Source of the DNA: Aedes albopictus
Taxonomy: Eukaryota > Arthropoda > Insecta > Diptera > Culicidae
DNA: 64,000 nt
Assembly (NCBI RefSeq): GCF_035046485.1
Contig: NC_085137.1
Coordinates: 495,502,772 to 495,566,771, forward strand
Reading direction: 5' to 3'
Shown: positions 1 to 12,858 of the stretch, in pieces
How positions within the stretch are numbered: the first letter of the stretch is position 1
Layout of the letters: every line of letters begins with the position of its first letter
Position numbers and translations under genes: made by a program
Notes under the pieces: model-generated
The model's database searches: none
Seen by the model: only the letters and a program-made list of their open reading frames with translations
What the model was told of the DNA's origin: nothing

Positions 1-2223
1 TTGCCTCAAGATTAATGTTAAACTATAAATAACTCGTATAGGGCACTGCATTGTTTTGATTTTATATGGGATTTTGACGTTTCTTGGCCTTGTTGTTTAC
101 AAAATTTCTGTTAGAGTGAAAGAGAAGGAGAGAATTTCATGCAGTGCCCTATTCGAGGGAACAAACTTGACAAAAATTTTAGTGTTGATAAAAACGGAAT
201 GAAATGTTGACGAAATCGAATAGTGACAAAAACGGATAGTGATAAAAAACGGATAGTGACAAAAACGGAACATACCTGTAGTGTAGCAGAAAAGTGACTT
301 CCGAATTAGAAAAAAAAATAAATAAAATCTAATTCACAGTAAGTCAATAAAAGTCTCATCAAAAACTGTTAAGGTGTTTAAAAACCTTTTTTTAAGAACT
401 GGCCAAGAATTCACAAAGAGATATAACACGTGAATAGATAACCGTCGTTCCAAGTTTGGGGTTTAAAAACATGAAATAAAGCATAATATTTGGCTGAGCA
501 CATCTGAAAACCGAATTCAAATTGCGGAATTTGTGAGCATAAGATGACTAAAGGCATTCGGTAGATCTTACACCGTAACGCACCACGAAAGGGTGATCTA
601 CCAACGTTACGGGTTCAGGTTTACTGGCAATGAAAAAATATGTAGACAAAATGGAGGAATTTAACAAAAAAAAAACAATTTTAAAAAAATATTTTTGATT
701 CTAAGACTAAAATTTTGAATGACTTTTCAGTCAATAGCGTACTATTTATTACGCTTTAATGTACTGCAAGTTAAGTTTTGGACTGGAAAATTAAAAGCAC
801 TGATTGTTAAGGTGATACCCACTAACGTCCAATAACTTCATGTACCCATCTTTTTTTTTTATAATGTTTCGTGTATATACATCTAATATTTTTTTTTATT
901 CATTTTCACTTATCTCTCACTGTCATGCCAGTACGACAACACATGTATATATCGGGAATATACATGGGAGGGGTACCGTTAATAAGGTGTTTTTTTTTCC
1001 TTTTTCCGGTAATCAGATTGACAAATCAAGCTCCACACGAACGCTTTATCGGGGACCGGTGCGGAAGTTTGTGTTTTTTTTTACAGCTGTTTCTTATTCC
1101 TTACTCAACATTAATTAGTTTTGTTCTTGTTTTGTATGTTTTTCTTCGTTTTTCTCGTCCTCGAGAATCAGTGGAGGACATTTTATGTTATTTATTTATG
1201 TTTATTCTTCATTATGTTGTATCATTTTCCAGGTGTCTATCTCTTAGCAAAATAAATATTGACAATAACAGTGTGGCTTCACTTACGACTAACGTGTTTG
1301 TTTGACTCTGTTTTTATTTAGTTGTTCATATCATAAGGACTCTCTCTCTCTATCTCTTATCATCGAGATTTACACAGTAGGAAAACAAAAACATAACGAC
1401 TTTGTATTTTGGGTCTTGTTTGTAGTAGTTACTCATCAACTCTGTCTCGCTATTCTTGGCTAACCGTAGTCGCAGTTTAATTACAAGGTACAGATTTGTT
1501 CTTTTTTGTTTGCAAGTTTCTAGTTATTTGTTCTATCATGCTCGCGTGTTTTATATCATTTTCGCTCTAATCTTCATCTACCTTAGCTTTCTTTTTGTTT
1601 CTTATGTTTGTTTTTTTCAGCCACTAAATATATAGATAAGTTATGTATATGTTTAACCATCTACAGAAGATTTTCATATATGTAATTAGACTAAACAACG
1701 AAAACAGAAATGTAGGAAACATAACACATTTTGACTATCATTTCAAAGGGATCACAATTATTGGTACAGTATAGTACGGTTTATTTTCAGGTCGAGTACA
1801 CTCTCAGACTAAAATATCGCTCACGAACAACGGATTGTTTCTCTGGCGTGGTTTCAGCGGGGATGTTCGACATAATAAGCTCATAGTTGATTTTTTTTTT
1901 CAATATATTTTTTTTGCATTTTCTATCATCCGCACATTGGGCGAGCTTCCATCACAAATACATACTACGGAAAAGGAACACAGAGGGAACCTAGTAGAAG
2001 AACTGCTTTAAATCCTACGAAATTCTAGTTTCGAAAAATGGCAACACTGCTCCTAAGGTGGGGTCATCCAAGCCACACGTATGCGCGGGGCCCCTTTTAC
2101 TGGAAACCTTAAGCTGGTTGGTGGTTTGCATTGGATTTTGTAGTTCGCAACGGTTCAGGCACGTATCTTGTCTTGTCTCTGGAAAATCTATTTCTCAAGA
2201 ATGTTACTACGATTATGCGAACC
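1..2223. other. AT-rich non-coding sequence, no gene seen
   Basis: Long T and A runs and no ORF with recognisable content. The only structure is the short tandem repeat at 180-270. It lies downstream of Mef2 and may be intergenic. Longer forward ORFs near 840-1305 are poly-T driven (F/Y/L-rich) and are not accepted. Confidence 0.6.
180..270. repeat. Short tandem repeat, unit near TAGTGACAAAAACGGA
   Basis: Four to five imperfect copies of a 17-bp unit of the form GTTGATAAAAACGGAAT / TAGTGACAAAAACGGA are seen in a row. Confidence 0.7.
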
Positions 2224-2347
2224 TTAACCCTAAAAGGGATACCTGGGGTCCATTGGACCCCAGGCGCCTTTCAGAGCTTGTCTTTGATGGAACACACTCA
2301 GCGAGGTGACGATACTGAGGCCATGAAGGTATCCCTTTTAGGGTTAA
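2224..2347. mobile_element. Short MITE with TAACCCTAAAAGGGATAC ends
   Basis: The left end reads TTAACCCTAAAAGGGATA and the right end is its reverse complement, about 124 bp overall. Inside the left end is a second small palindrome, TGGGGTCC-ATT-GGACCCCA. Terminal inverted repeats without an ORF indicate a non-autonomous DNA element. TTAA at both tips would fit a piggyBac-like target, but this is only a suggestion. Confidence 0.6.
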
Positions 2348-3232
2348 TGGCGCAAAAACTGGTTCTCTAGCATCTGGCCCACCATCTGCCAGACTTCGTT
2401 TAAGCAGGGAACGCTGGCTGCCATCTTCGTACTATACCAATACGGGTGCAGCTGTATATTGTGCCTGATATTTTTTTCTCTGGTTTGTCCTCTAGTGTGT
2501 TTGTGTTGTTTGACCGAATTTCCTTGTCTTTGAGTTGTTTCTGTACTGTACCTATGTTTTGTTTTTTTTTTCATTGGTAACTTTTATTGATTTCTCTTGT
2601 GTTCACTTGATGGTCCCAATTCTTACTTTCAACTAGGGTTATTTTATTTCAGTTTCACAAATTCAAGAGTTCGAAATTGTGGGTTTGCTGTGTTGCACAC
2701 GTGATTAGCAATGCTAACAGATCTTTTAGATGAAAAGGGAATCAAGTATAATCGAAAAAATGGCTTGTATCTCGAAAAACAACAAACAAAACAATACTAT
2801 TTTTAGTTAAGTATGACGTCGAAGTGAAAATGAAACAATCATAAAAAACGATTCAAAGATTATGAAGTTTTTCTAAGTCTATTAACGAAAAGGCTTTGTT
2901 TCATGTGCTAGCAAAAGAGAACCGACAATTTCAAAATCTGGCATTAGTTTCATTCATGACACTTCTGGATCGAACATTGTACAAAATAATATATTCTCCA
3001 TATATATTTTCCATTTCGAAACAACTTTTAAGGAAATGTTTTCTTTTTTGTTTTCTTATAGAAGAAGGTATGGAAGAAACGTTTTTAAAATTTAACAATT
3101 TAGATTATTGTTTTGAATCAGTTAATTTTCGGTTGGGAACATCCATGTATAACGTAGCATTTTAGAGGAACGGGGAGCCTCTGGTTTTTCTGCGCACCAT
3201 GTATTAGTAATTTGATAGGCTACGAGAGGAAG
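2348..3232. other. AT-rich sequence without recognisable gene
   Basis: No coding signature, RNA gene or clear repeat was seen. A single MEF2-consensus match (CTATTTTTAG, 2797-2806) is expected by chance in AT-rich DNA. Confidence 0.5.
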
Positions 3233-3445
3233 GAGGTGTAAACATTGCGTAACTTACTGGAACAATCTGTTCCCCAGCCATCTTAGCTAACTACAGCAGA
3301 ATCAGGATCTCGCAATTCAGGCGACATGCCCGCCAAAGCTCCATTCCTCAATGAGGTATGTAGCAACACACTGGCTGTCTCGTAATGCTCACTAGGGGAA
3401 GGACACGCAAGGGGAATGTCACTAATAATTATTCACACTCCGCAG
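3233..3445 (+). mobile_element. MITE family A, copy 1
   Basis: About 210 bp with the internal blocks GCCATCTTAGCTAACTACAG, CCTCAATGAGGTA and AGGGGAAGGACACGCAAGGG, ending in TTCACACTCCGCAGG. The same blocks in the same order recur at 41883-42118 and, reversed, at 16738-16962. The ends read roughly GTGTGAA.. inverted. No coding capacity. The start here is degraded. Confidence 0.7.
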
Positions 3446-3899
3446 GAGTGTCAAAAATGGACCGAAATTGCTACGTCATTTATGGGTGCTCTCCTTTTGT
3501 AGTGTAATTTAAAAATACCATTCCTCGTACGCAACTAAAAAAATGTCGAATTCAAACACAAACAAGTTATATTACATGCATTTCAAACTCTTTTTACATC
3601 CATCGTTGTCAGTACGAATAAAAATTCTACAGCCTAAACAATGAGCAAACAATTCATCTTTATATTTGCGTATACTTTCTCATGATTGAAAAAATGTACT
3701 TTTTTTTAATATTGCGCATGCCTTGGCGCAAAAGTTTTTATTCGCTCAGTCAACGAAGGCCATAGAAAAAGAACGAGGTGTACTTCTGCTTGTTTTTGTT
3801 CTTAACTTTCTAAAAAAGGATGCTAATTTCGTAGACGGTAGTGTACGCCAGCCAGCTCATCACCTATAGCAAGAGAAACACCCCAATAATTTTGAAACT

Positions 3900-5090
3900 A
3901 TTTCAGAATTTGCTAAACTCCCGTGATGTTTTCGATTCAATGAAAAGAAACATGGTTTTCCAGCGAAACTAATTAGGCTAATACGCGCAACGCTAGATGG
4001 ATCAAGTTTTCGTTAGTGACCTTGGATGGATTGAAGCAAGGTGATGCTCTTTCAAATTTTCTATTCAAAATTGCACTGCGGAAGATATATCGCATTTAGT
4101 TCAACACTGGACTAACACACTAGTTTTCACAAGTGCGAAAACGCAAATAAAAGTGCGCGATTGCATCCAATCAACTTGGTGTCTTCACTTATTCAGCATA
4201 CATTGAAGAAATAGTGCGCCGAAGACATCAATTTGATTTGATGCAATCGCGCAGTTTTATTCACGTTTTCGCACTTATGAACACTCAGTGCGCAGTCCAG
4301 TGGTGAACTAAATGTGGTACATTGATCTCATAGGTACCGATCGTAGGGCAGTGGAGGAGGCTTATACTCCTTTTCATTGAGAGAGAGACAGCGAGAATAG
4401 GCTTGACGATTAACTCTACAAAGACGAAAAAGCTACATGATAGCGGGTAGAGCCAGAGGCAGGCTAGTGATGTTAGTGCTGAGGTAGAGATTGATGGGGA
4501 TGTGTTTGAAGTTGTTGAAGAATATGTTTATCTTGGAACACTTGTGACATGTGACAATGACGTTTCCCTCGAAGAGAAAAGGCGTATTGCAGCTTCGAAT
4601 AGGGCCTTTTACAGATTGCGTAACCATCTTAAGGCCCGTAAGTTGCAAACGCAAACGGAATTCGCTCTATACAAGACGTTGATTCTTCCGGTGGCCCTCT
4701 ACGGTCACGAGGCGTGGACGTTAAAAAAGGTAGATCAAAAAACTTTTGTAGGTTTTGAGCACAAACTGACGTATGAATCACGAGCTGTGCCAAGAGTACG
4801 AAGATGCGAATATTGTAAAACATTGAAAAAAGGCAAACTGTAGTGGGCTGGAAACGTAGTGCGAATGTCGGATGAAAGAATTATGAAAACAATATTCAGC
4901 AGGGCACCAGGTAGAGGCCAGCGACTTCGTGGGCGTCCGCGAACTCACTGGCTGCACGTGGTTGAAGAAGATCTGTGATCCCTAAACGTTCGGGGAAACT
5001 GGAGGAACATCACCCAAGATAGACGGAGATGGTGCTCTAACGCTAGGCGTTGGAGTAAAGTTGCTTTGCAGCCAACAAGATACCAAGGTA
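3900..5090 (+). pseudogene. RTE-like LINE relic: reverse transcriptase and 3' end
   Basis: Broken reading frames show pieces of a reverse transcriptase: DLDGLKQGDALSNFLFKIAL near 3990-4080, the GTDRRAVEEAYTP and LTINSTKTKKL blocks at 4330-4440, then EEYVYLGTLVTCDNDVSLEE to LYKTLILPVALYGHEAWTLK at 4500-4730. The conserved tail follows: GRGQRLRGRPRTHWLHVVEE, DL, then the LNVRGNW block at 4900-5060. The catalytic FADD block is lost because a MITE has inserted at 4093-4315. Stops and frameshifts show it is dead. The same family left fragments at 21130-21910 and 30070-30410. The clade call (RTE rather than another EN-type clade) rests on the C-terminal pattern only. Confidence 0.82.
4093..4315. 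mobile_element. MITE with CATTTAGTTCA..CACTGGACT ends, inside LINE relic
   Basis: The left end CATTTAGTTCAACACTGGAC and the right end are inverted copies differing at single positions. Longer subterminal inverted blocks surround GTGCGAAAACG and GCGCGATTGCATCCAATCAA. It interrupts the reverse transcriptase frame, so it is younger than the LINE copy. Confidence 0.75.
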
Positions 5091-5309
5091 AGTTAGGTAA
5101 GGAACTCGGAATGTTCGGTTGCACAATGCTGAGTAGACATCGTGGAAGGACTAGTTCCTACATACTGTTTCCACATGTCAGTCGATGACTAAAACTACCA
5201 GTCAAGAGTTCATTGGTTAGTCATCAGTGCATGAGAGTAGCCCTGAACACTATTGTCCTTCTGACTTCAGCTAAATTTCGGAGGTACGTTTCGAGCGTTG
5301 GTTCACCAA

Positions 5310-7765
5310 GTAGGTGCGGCGTTCAGGAATCCTCCAAGGGATGTCTCCAAGGATTCCTCTAGGCATGTCTCTGGAGGAGTCTCTTAGGATTCGTCTAGGC
5401 ATGTCACCAGAAATTCCTCCAGGAACATCTCCAGGAAATTCTTTCTGGAATTCCTCCAAAAATTCGTACAGGAATTACCCCAGGAATTTCTCCAGGAATT
5501 TATCTAGGACTTGATCCTGGAATTGATCCAAGGATTCTTCCAGAGATTCCTCCAGGAATTGCGTCAGGGAATCTTCTAGGGATTTCTCAAGAATTCCTCC
5601 AAGGATTTCTCAAGATTTTCCTCTAGGGATTCCTCCATAAAATTCCCCCGGGATTCCTCCAGGGATTTGTCCAGAGATTCTTTCAGGAAAAATGTCTCAA
5701 ATAATTCCTGCAGAACTTCCTCCGGGAATTTCTTCAGCATTTACTCCAGATATCCATCCAGGAATTCCTACAATGATTTATCCAGGAATTCCCCCAGGGA
5801 TTGCTCCGGGAATTCTTCTAGTGATTCCTTCAGAAATTTTTCTCGGAATCTTTTCAAAGCATTATTCAGGAACTCAAAATTTTCAGAAATCCTTCCATCA
5901 TCTTTTCCAGGGATGTATCCATAAATTGCTCCAGGATTACCTAAAGATTGGAATGAAATGCATACAGGAGCCAGAAAATTCTCCAAGAAGTCATCCAGAA
6001 ATTCTTTGACAATTATCTCCAAGAAATCTCTTAGGAGTTGTTCCACGGATTTGTTCAGGAATCCATCCATAAATTCCTTCAGGAATACCCCCTGCTGAGA
6101 TTCTTAATTTTCTTCAAGAAACCCTTAAAAAAATGTTGCATAATTTTTTTAGGAACTCTTACAGAAATTTCTCTAGTTTTTTTCCAGGAATGTTTTGAGA
6201 GTGTTTCATAAGAAAGTTCTATAGGGATTCTTCCAAAAATTGATTAAAAGACTCCGTATGAAACTCTCCCCGAGAATGCCTCAAAGATTTTCAACAAGAA
6301 TTGTTTTGGGACTTATCCTAGAATTCCTCCAGGGATTCCTTCAGGAATTCCTCCAGGCACTCCTCTAGGTATTCCTTCAAGAATCCTCTAGGGATTGCTC
6401 CAGGGATTCCTCCAAGAATTTCCCCAGGCATTTCTCCACAATTTCATCCAAAAATTCTTCAAGAAATCCTCCAGGCATTCATCCAGAAGTTCTTCTAAGA
6501 ATTTCTCCAGGAATTCATACAGGAATTCCCCAAAGGATGTCTCTGAGGATGTTTTTCCAGGGAATCTCCTCTCCAAGAAATCATTAGGCATCAGGAAATT
6601 CCTCTAGGGATTCTTCCAAGAATTCTTTTAGGAATTTCTCCAGGATTTCCTACGGTTATTTCTCCCGGGTTTCCTCCGGGGCTTCCTCCAGAGATTTCGC
6701 CAGGGGTTTCTCCAAGAATTCCTTCAGTAGTTCCTCCATTAATTCCTTCAAGTAATCTTCCAGAAATTTGTGTAGTAATTTCTCCAGGAATTCTTTAAGA
6801 GATTTCTTCAGAAATTTCTCCAGGATTTGTCCAAGAAATACACCAGCGATACCTCTGGAATTCATGCGAGGATTCCTCCAGAAATTCCTCTAAGAATTCC
6901 AACCGTAATTTATCCAGGTATACTTCCAGGGGTTCCTCCGAGAATTCCTCCAGAGATTTCTCCAGTTATTCCTTTAGGGATTCCCCAGGAATTCCTCCAG
7001 GAATTTCTTCAGGAATTCTTATAGACATTTTTGTAGGAATACCTCTAGGCATTTCTACAGGAATACCTACAGAAATTCCTCCAGACATTTCTGCAGGTGT
7101 TTCTCCAGGCATTCCTACAGAAGTTCTTCCAAGAGTTCCTACAGGAATTTCCCAAGGGATTTCTCATAGGATTCCTCTAGAAATTCCCGAAAGCATTTCT
7201 CCAGGAATTCCGTCAGGCATTTCTCCAGGATTTCATCAAGGAACTTCTCCAGGAAATTCTTCAGAAATTTTCTAAGAATCAGGAATTCCTCTGGGAATTT
7301 CTACAGGACTTGATCCTGGAATTCCTAGAAGGATTGTTCCAGAGATTCCACCAGGAATTCCTTCAGGAATTCCTCCTGAAATTCTTCTACGAATTCCACC
7401 AGAAATTTCTCAAATGATTTCTTAATAAATTTTTCCTAAGATTCCTTCAGGGATTCTCCCAAGAATTCTTCTAGGAATTTTTCCATGAATTCCTACGGGG
7501 ATTCCTCCCGAGTCTTCTCCGGGACATCCTGCAGAGATTTCGCCAGGAATTTGTCCAGAAGTTCCTCCAGGCATTTCCTCCAGAGATTCCCCCAGGAATA
7601 GCTTCAGGGTTTTCTTCACGGATTTCTCCAAGACTCCAGGGAGAACCTCCTGAAATTTATCCAAGCATTCCTCTAGAAATTTCTCCAGGAATACCTCCAG
7701 GAAATCTTCAAGATTTTTTTGAAAATTTCTCCAGAGATTCCTCCCAGAATTCTTCTAGAGGGAAA
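5310..7765 (+). repeat. Degenerate 12-bp satellite array (GGAATTCCTCCA)
   Basis: About 2.4 kb built from variants of a 12-bp unit GGAATTCCTCCA with the palindromic core GGAATTCC. Because 12 is a multiple of three and the unit lacks stops in most phases, long open frames arise on both strands with repeats such as PGIPPGIP, SRNSSRNS and EEFLEEFL. They are not genes. A relic of the tRNA-like SINE at 39632 can be made out just after the array, near 7826-7863. Confidence 0.9.
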
Positions 7766-10700
7766 AACGTGAATGCTAAAAAAAAGTGAGCCATGACGAA
7801 AAGCACCTAAACTTGAATTTTTCGAATGTGGTAGTCACGTGCTTCAACCGTCACACCAGGTCTGCTCTCGATGCAGTAACTACATTACAAGAAAAATGTT
7901 AGAAGTAATCGTTTCGATCATGTTAAACTCATGATTCTTACAATGGATGGTTGTGAGGGTTAACTGCTCAAGATGGAGCTCGAAGCCCGAAATAAACTTT
8001 AAAGTTTCTCAGAGTTTCGTTCAACTTTTCGAAACATCTGTCTGGATACTGTAGCGCTTATGAAATCACATATTTTTGGGAGTTCTCTGCTGTTTTAAGG
8101 TGTATTTGGCGTACTACTATCGCTCACGTACATCACCGTTAATGTGCTTCAGGTTGTAATGTTGTCTGGATTCGTATGCTTGTGTCTTGTCATTCTCCTT
8201 ACATTTTTGGTTGGTTTTCTTCTGTCAGTTGTTAGTTTGTTTCAATCGGTCATCGTTTTCATTTCTTCTCTTGATTACTTACATAGGCACTGTGTTTAAG
8301 GCATCTACAAAGTGGAGGTAATAATTAACATTTATATTTTTCTTCTTATTTTTTTGGTTGGTTTTCTTTACGTTCTGTTCCTTTTTTTATGTTGGTTGGT
8401 TTAGGTTTACTCATCCTATGTACTCCATTCTGGAGGATTAGATTTAGGTTCTGGTCAATTTATCAATTTCATTTCTTTCGGGATTCGCTTTGTTTAGTAT
8501 CCGATCAAGTTGCGAGTAGAAAAGGATTATCAATATTGTGTTAGCTTCGCCAGTACGCTTGTATAAGGATCAGATTAGTTCAAATATAGGCATCCAAGTG
8601 GTATTTCGTGAACTTTTTTGTTCATGGAATTCGAACCTACAGATCATACTTCCTAATCTCGTTTACATTTTTAAGTATTTGAAAATGGAGCATTTTGGTG
8701 GCATTGGTTGGATGTTGGAGATTTTTTTTCTTTCGCTCGATGCCAAACCACTTTAAAACATGCAACTCTTCTTCAAACATGAAGATGTCCTGCAGTTCAT
8801 TAATGCTAATTTGTGTTCGCGCTGTTTTTTGGATGGACTTTTTCTACTACATTTTAGTGCGTGATTCATCTATGTAAGTCTACAATTTGTTTTAAACCTA
8901 TCTCATCCCAGCAGCGTTGGTAATTTGCTACTAGCTACTGTTCACAATTTTCCATAGAAGTAGTTTCTTTCAAATAAAGTAGGAGTAAATGAAGGGATTT
9001 CGAAAACGAACAAAAATAAAAACCAAAACGTAACACAAAATCAATGTAAAAGTCATTTTCTTTTATTTCAAATTAAGACTTTATAAACCTATGACTGGAA
9101 AAAGGAAATTTAAACTAGAAGTCAACTAATATGCTAAAAATAAAACAGAAAGAGCAAAAACCGATACCATCTACGAATGAATTTTATGTAATCTGCCGTC
9201 TCTTTCCTGTCGCTGCAGCACTGCGCTCTGCTATAATTTCGCTACCTCTCAGAATCATTACATTTTTCTCCTCATTGTTCATTCAACACTCGCTAATATT
9301 TGGCCTGTGAAGTTCTGGGGGTGATTTCATTCTCTCTGTCTCTCCGGTTTTCTCGAAATTTGTGTTGCAGAACACGCTTGCAGTTTTACTCTCGCTTGCT
9401 CCTATAATTTATACAGTGTTTGTATAGGATAATTTCCTCCTACGTAATATATTACGCTGTTTCATTGCCTAAATTCAGCAAATCACTTCTAACCGGTGTG
9501 AAGTATACAAGAACTCTATCAAACTCAAGATTGCTGGCGGAAATAAATATCATTTTGCATGCGTGTGTTTGTGACTTTCACGAAGGGTACAGCTACGCAG
9601 TACTAGAACTAGAAACGAAACGAGTGACGAAAAACAGAAAAAAGAACAATATACATGCGCGGCATTGTGGCCGAATTGCAAACGGAAGGGAATTCTAATG
9701 GAACTTTGTGTCCAACATTCTAGAGTTTGAAGCAAATGTGGCGTAATTGCACGACAGCAGTTTGTTCTGCAGTACTAGATCATGTCGGAGGCGGTGTGAA
9801 AACGGAAGAAAACTCTCGTTTAAAATCAATGCTTCCATACTTTACTGTTTACTGGACTCTTTCTGTGTCTAAAAATATACATGATTTAATTCTCTGGTAC
9901 GTAATCCTATTAATGGCACACAAACTATGTTTTACCTAGTTTTTTTTTTCTTCAGGTTTCTCTTATAATTGTTTGTTGTTGAGAGTTTACTCCATTCTAG
10001 GGTTGTTGCACTGCTCAATTTGAACCTATTACCTAAAGAATAAAAGTCGCGTAGATCTTCTCGATTCTCTCATTCTCGCGCGCTCACTCTTGCAAGCAAC
10101 TAAGGGATTTTGCACCGCGATGTTCGGCCCAAAGTAGGCCTCGGCAACACTCCCCAACAAGGAAATCTCTCTCGTTTCCGAATGATATGTGGATTTGATC
10201 AGAGAGGGCGTTGCCACGCGGCTCGAATCCCATCCAGATACTTCCTTTTTCTTCTAAGCTTATGAGTATCATATTGATTCTTGTTGTTTTCTAACTGACA
10301 CGATTGGCGGCCGTACTAGATCTAGCAATCTAGTGCGTCCCATACCATCGTCCGTTATCTTCATTCTTGTGAAATCCGTTTCCTATTCATGTTAATGTTT
10401 TTATCCCAGTGGGAAATGATTGTGACGCACTTTGAAAGGCTTTTTTGCACTAGAGTAGAGTCAGGTTAGGTAGGTTAAGTGCGAGACGCTTCATGTTTCC
10501 GTTTCTCTGAATTGTGTAACTGTAAATAATGACTATCTCTCTTGGCACCCTACGATCGCGAGTGACGTACTAGAATCGGCAATAGTTTTCTGACAGGTTT
10601 GAACGAATAACACGTGCAAGTTTTTTTTTTTTTTGTTCCAGGGCAGGTTTTGAACCTTCAACTGCTTTCGAGTCTGCTGCAGGATTTCCTCTCACTTGCT

Positions 10701-12411
10701 CGCACACAATGTTTTCTTACGACACACATACACGCACGTGTTTTCTGGTTTTCTTATTTGTATTTGTTGACATTCTGGTACATCAAACATATCTCACATG
10801 TAAACAGATAAGTAATACACAAATGTAATCCTCGAGAATGACACTAGTTTGCACACTACCGTTTTGGGTTTTGTTTCTGAGTTTGTTTAACCTAAAAAGA
10901 ACACAGCAACACTTATTGTTGTGAAACACCACATTCATGTCGAGGGAATGGGAGTTCCCCCAGCTTTCTTCAGTACGTCTTCTTGATTTTACTCTTCCAT
11001 TCAATTTTGCATCGCTATGCAATACTAATTATGCTACAATTATATCAGATTTCAGCGTAGTAATTCTGGTACGCTTTGTATCGTCGCCAATCTAGTACTT
11101 CTTTTCTTTTGCTCTATATCAAAAAATTGACTGATGGAACTGTTAGGTTTCACCGTTTTACCTGGAAAACTGGTTCATTCTGGTTGAGTAGATCCTGTCC
11201 TGTGTACTTTTCTTCATGTAAATCAATAGTATTGCACTTATCCAAATGAAAAATGAAAACTAAAACGATACACAATTATGCTAAGAAACTAACTTTGAAA
11301 AGAAAACATGTTTGGCCCCGATGTCACAGTCAGTGATTGAGAACGCAAAAAGCGCGATCGTCAGTATTTTCAATGTGAAAAGCGAAAATCATGGAACGCG
11401 ATCGTCGTTTTCGCGTTTTCAACCTCAGTGGACTGGGGACTTTCTATATGTACAATTGTAAGATAAATGTATTAGCTTGTGGCTGTGCTTCGATTATATC
11501 TGAGGAAACGGCATTGACGTAGTTAGAATGTTTTCAAATAAATTTCTCGAGCCATTTTCGGAGGAGTTTTTGGTAAATTGAATTGCGGAGCTCCTACGAA
11601 ATACGGAATACCTACGACTAAACCCGTCAATCGTCACTTTTGGCCGTAGAACATGTTCTGTTGAAGTTTGTAGCCCTGAATTTCGGTAGTTAGGGTTTAT
11701 TTGACAACAATAAGCTCAGCTTGATTAATGAAAGTCTTTCACTTAATGGGCTAGAAGCTAAGTTTAAAATTCATGCTCCTCTCTATTAGTGCAGATAATC
11801 GCTGAAGAACTCGAGAAACGGTGGTTATAAAACCCTAAAAGACAATATTTGACCACTACGGACAAAAATAGAATAAAAATACAAAAATATCAAGAGGAAT
11901 TTCTAGACCAGAAGCACTCAAAGAATCACTTTCTAGTAAATAAATGAAAGAAGCATTTATGGTGCAACAAACGAAGGATTTCTTTTAGGAATTCCAAATT
12001 CGAAAGTAATGAAAATCATAGTTGAAAGATGCCAACGAATTGCAGCCATAACTATCCCATGATCAATAAGGTTTTCAAAGAAAATGGGTCAAATACAGCT
12101 TAGAATGGCAGATATAAACAATCGAAAATAAGCCACACGCCAAAACGGTACTTAACGCAAAAGAAACTCGTTTTATGCACAATAAGTTAAGATGTCGCTG
12201 TTTCAGAACACTTTCTCTTACAGTCTATTCACACAATCAATGCATTCATTACCTTAAAAAATACTCATACTCATACATATACAATTACGCATTCTCGCCT
12301 AAACAAAACAAAAAACAAATGTCGAAAAGAAATCTCTTCAGAATCTGAATCTTCTAACGATCTTTGTGAGTCGGGATGCAGTACCGACAATCCTTCGCCC
12401 ACCTACTCCGT
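7766..12411. other. Unique AT-rich sequence downstream of Mef2, possible long 3' UTR
   Basis: No convincing coding region, RNA gene or intact element. The proximal part next to 12412 may be Mef2 3' UTR on the minus strand. A minus AATAAA lies at about 11694-11699, but nothing proves it is used. The stretch 11335-11440 holds CG-rich near-inverted blocks with GCGATCGTC in AT-rich surroundings. A MEF2-type site CTAAAAATAA is at 9134-9143. Confidence 0.4.
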
Positions 12412-12858
12412 TCAGTAATGTTGCTGTTGCTGCTGATGCTGCTGTTGCTGATGCATATGACCCATTGCTCCAACGGGCGACGGCGAATGGTGATGACCGC
12501 CCCCGCTATGATTACTATGGTTACTGTTATTGTTGTTGTACGGCGACGTGGATTGGCTCGGATAACCACCGACACTGCTATGATTACTGTTGTTGCTATT
12601 ACTATTGACACTCGCGCTGTGGTAGAAAGGATGGAGATGCTGCGACGAGGTTGCTCGTTGCTGTTGCTGCTGTTGTTGCTGCTGCTGATGCAGCTTCCTA
12701 CTGTAGTCAGCGTCACTGCCATTCCCGCCCATCTGAATCTGGTTCGAGTTGTCGTCCAGATAGGAACACTGCTGCTGCTGTTGGTGATGATGATGACTAC
12801 CGTTGGACATTAGTGCACTAGATCCTCCCCCGCCGCTACCACCACCGCCCTTCGAGGG
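12412..12858 (-). CDS. Possible C-terminal extension of Mef2 after the TAG stop
   Basis: In the same frame as exon 8, and directly after TAG with CCC next, 148 sense codons follow before TGA at 12414-12412. The segment starts with PSKGGGGSGGGGSSAL and goes on to H and Q runs, a non-repetitive block (CSYLDDNSNQIQMGGNGSDA, DYSRKL) and N/S/H-rich and Q-rich ends. Gln, Asn, His and Ser runs use mixed codons (CAG/CAA, AAC/AAT, CAT/CAC, AGT/AGC/TCG). This is expected if the protein sequence is selected and less so for a plain triplet expansion. The reverse strand is also open here, so openness alone proves little. If not translated, this is the start of the 3' UTR. Readthrough or an alternative splice form would both give a Q/N-rich tail. 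Confidence 0.4.
   Translation of the reverse strand, partial: PSKGGGGSGGGGSSALMSNGSHHHHQQQQQCSYLDDNSNQIQMGGNGSDADYSRKLHQQQQQQQQQQRATSSQHLHPFYHSASVNSNSNNSNHSSVGGYPSQSTSPYNNNNSNHSNHSGGGHHHSPSPVGAMGHMHQQQQHQQQQQHY

Noticed and set aside
10084..10272. Possible tRNA-like SINE head on the minus strand near 10.2 kb
   Set aside because: A box-B-like GGGATTCGAGCC is present, but no box A, body or target duplication was found.
12376..12813. 145-codon plus-strand ORF opposite the Mef2 extension
   Set aside because: It is the antisense of CAG/CAA/AAC runs (poly-L, poly-V). The minus frame continues the Mef2 frame and has protein-like composition.
12796..12820. Acceptor GATCTAG before TGCACTAATG as an alternative last exon start
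   Set aside because: There is no pyrimidine tract before it, so splicing there is unlikely, although it would bypass the TAG.
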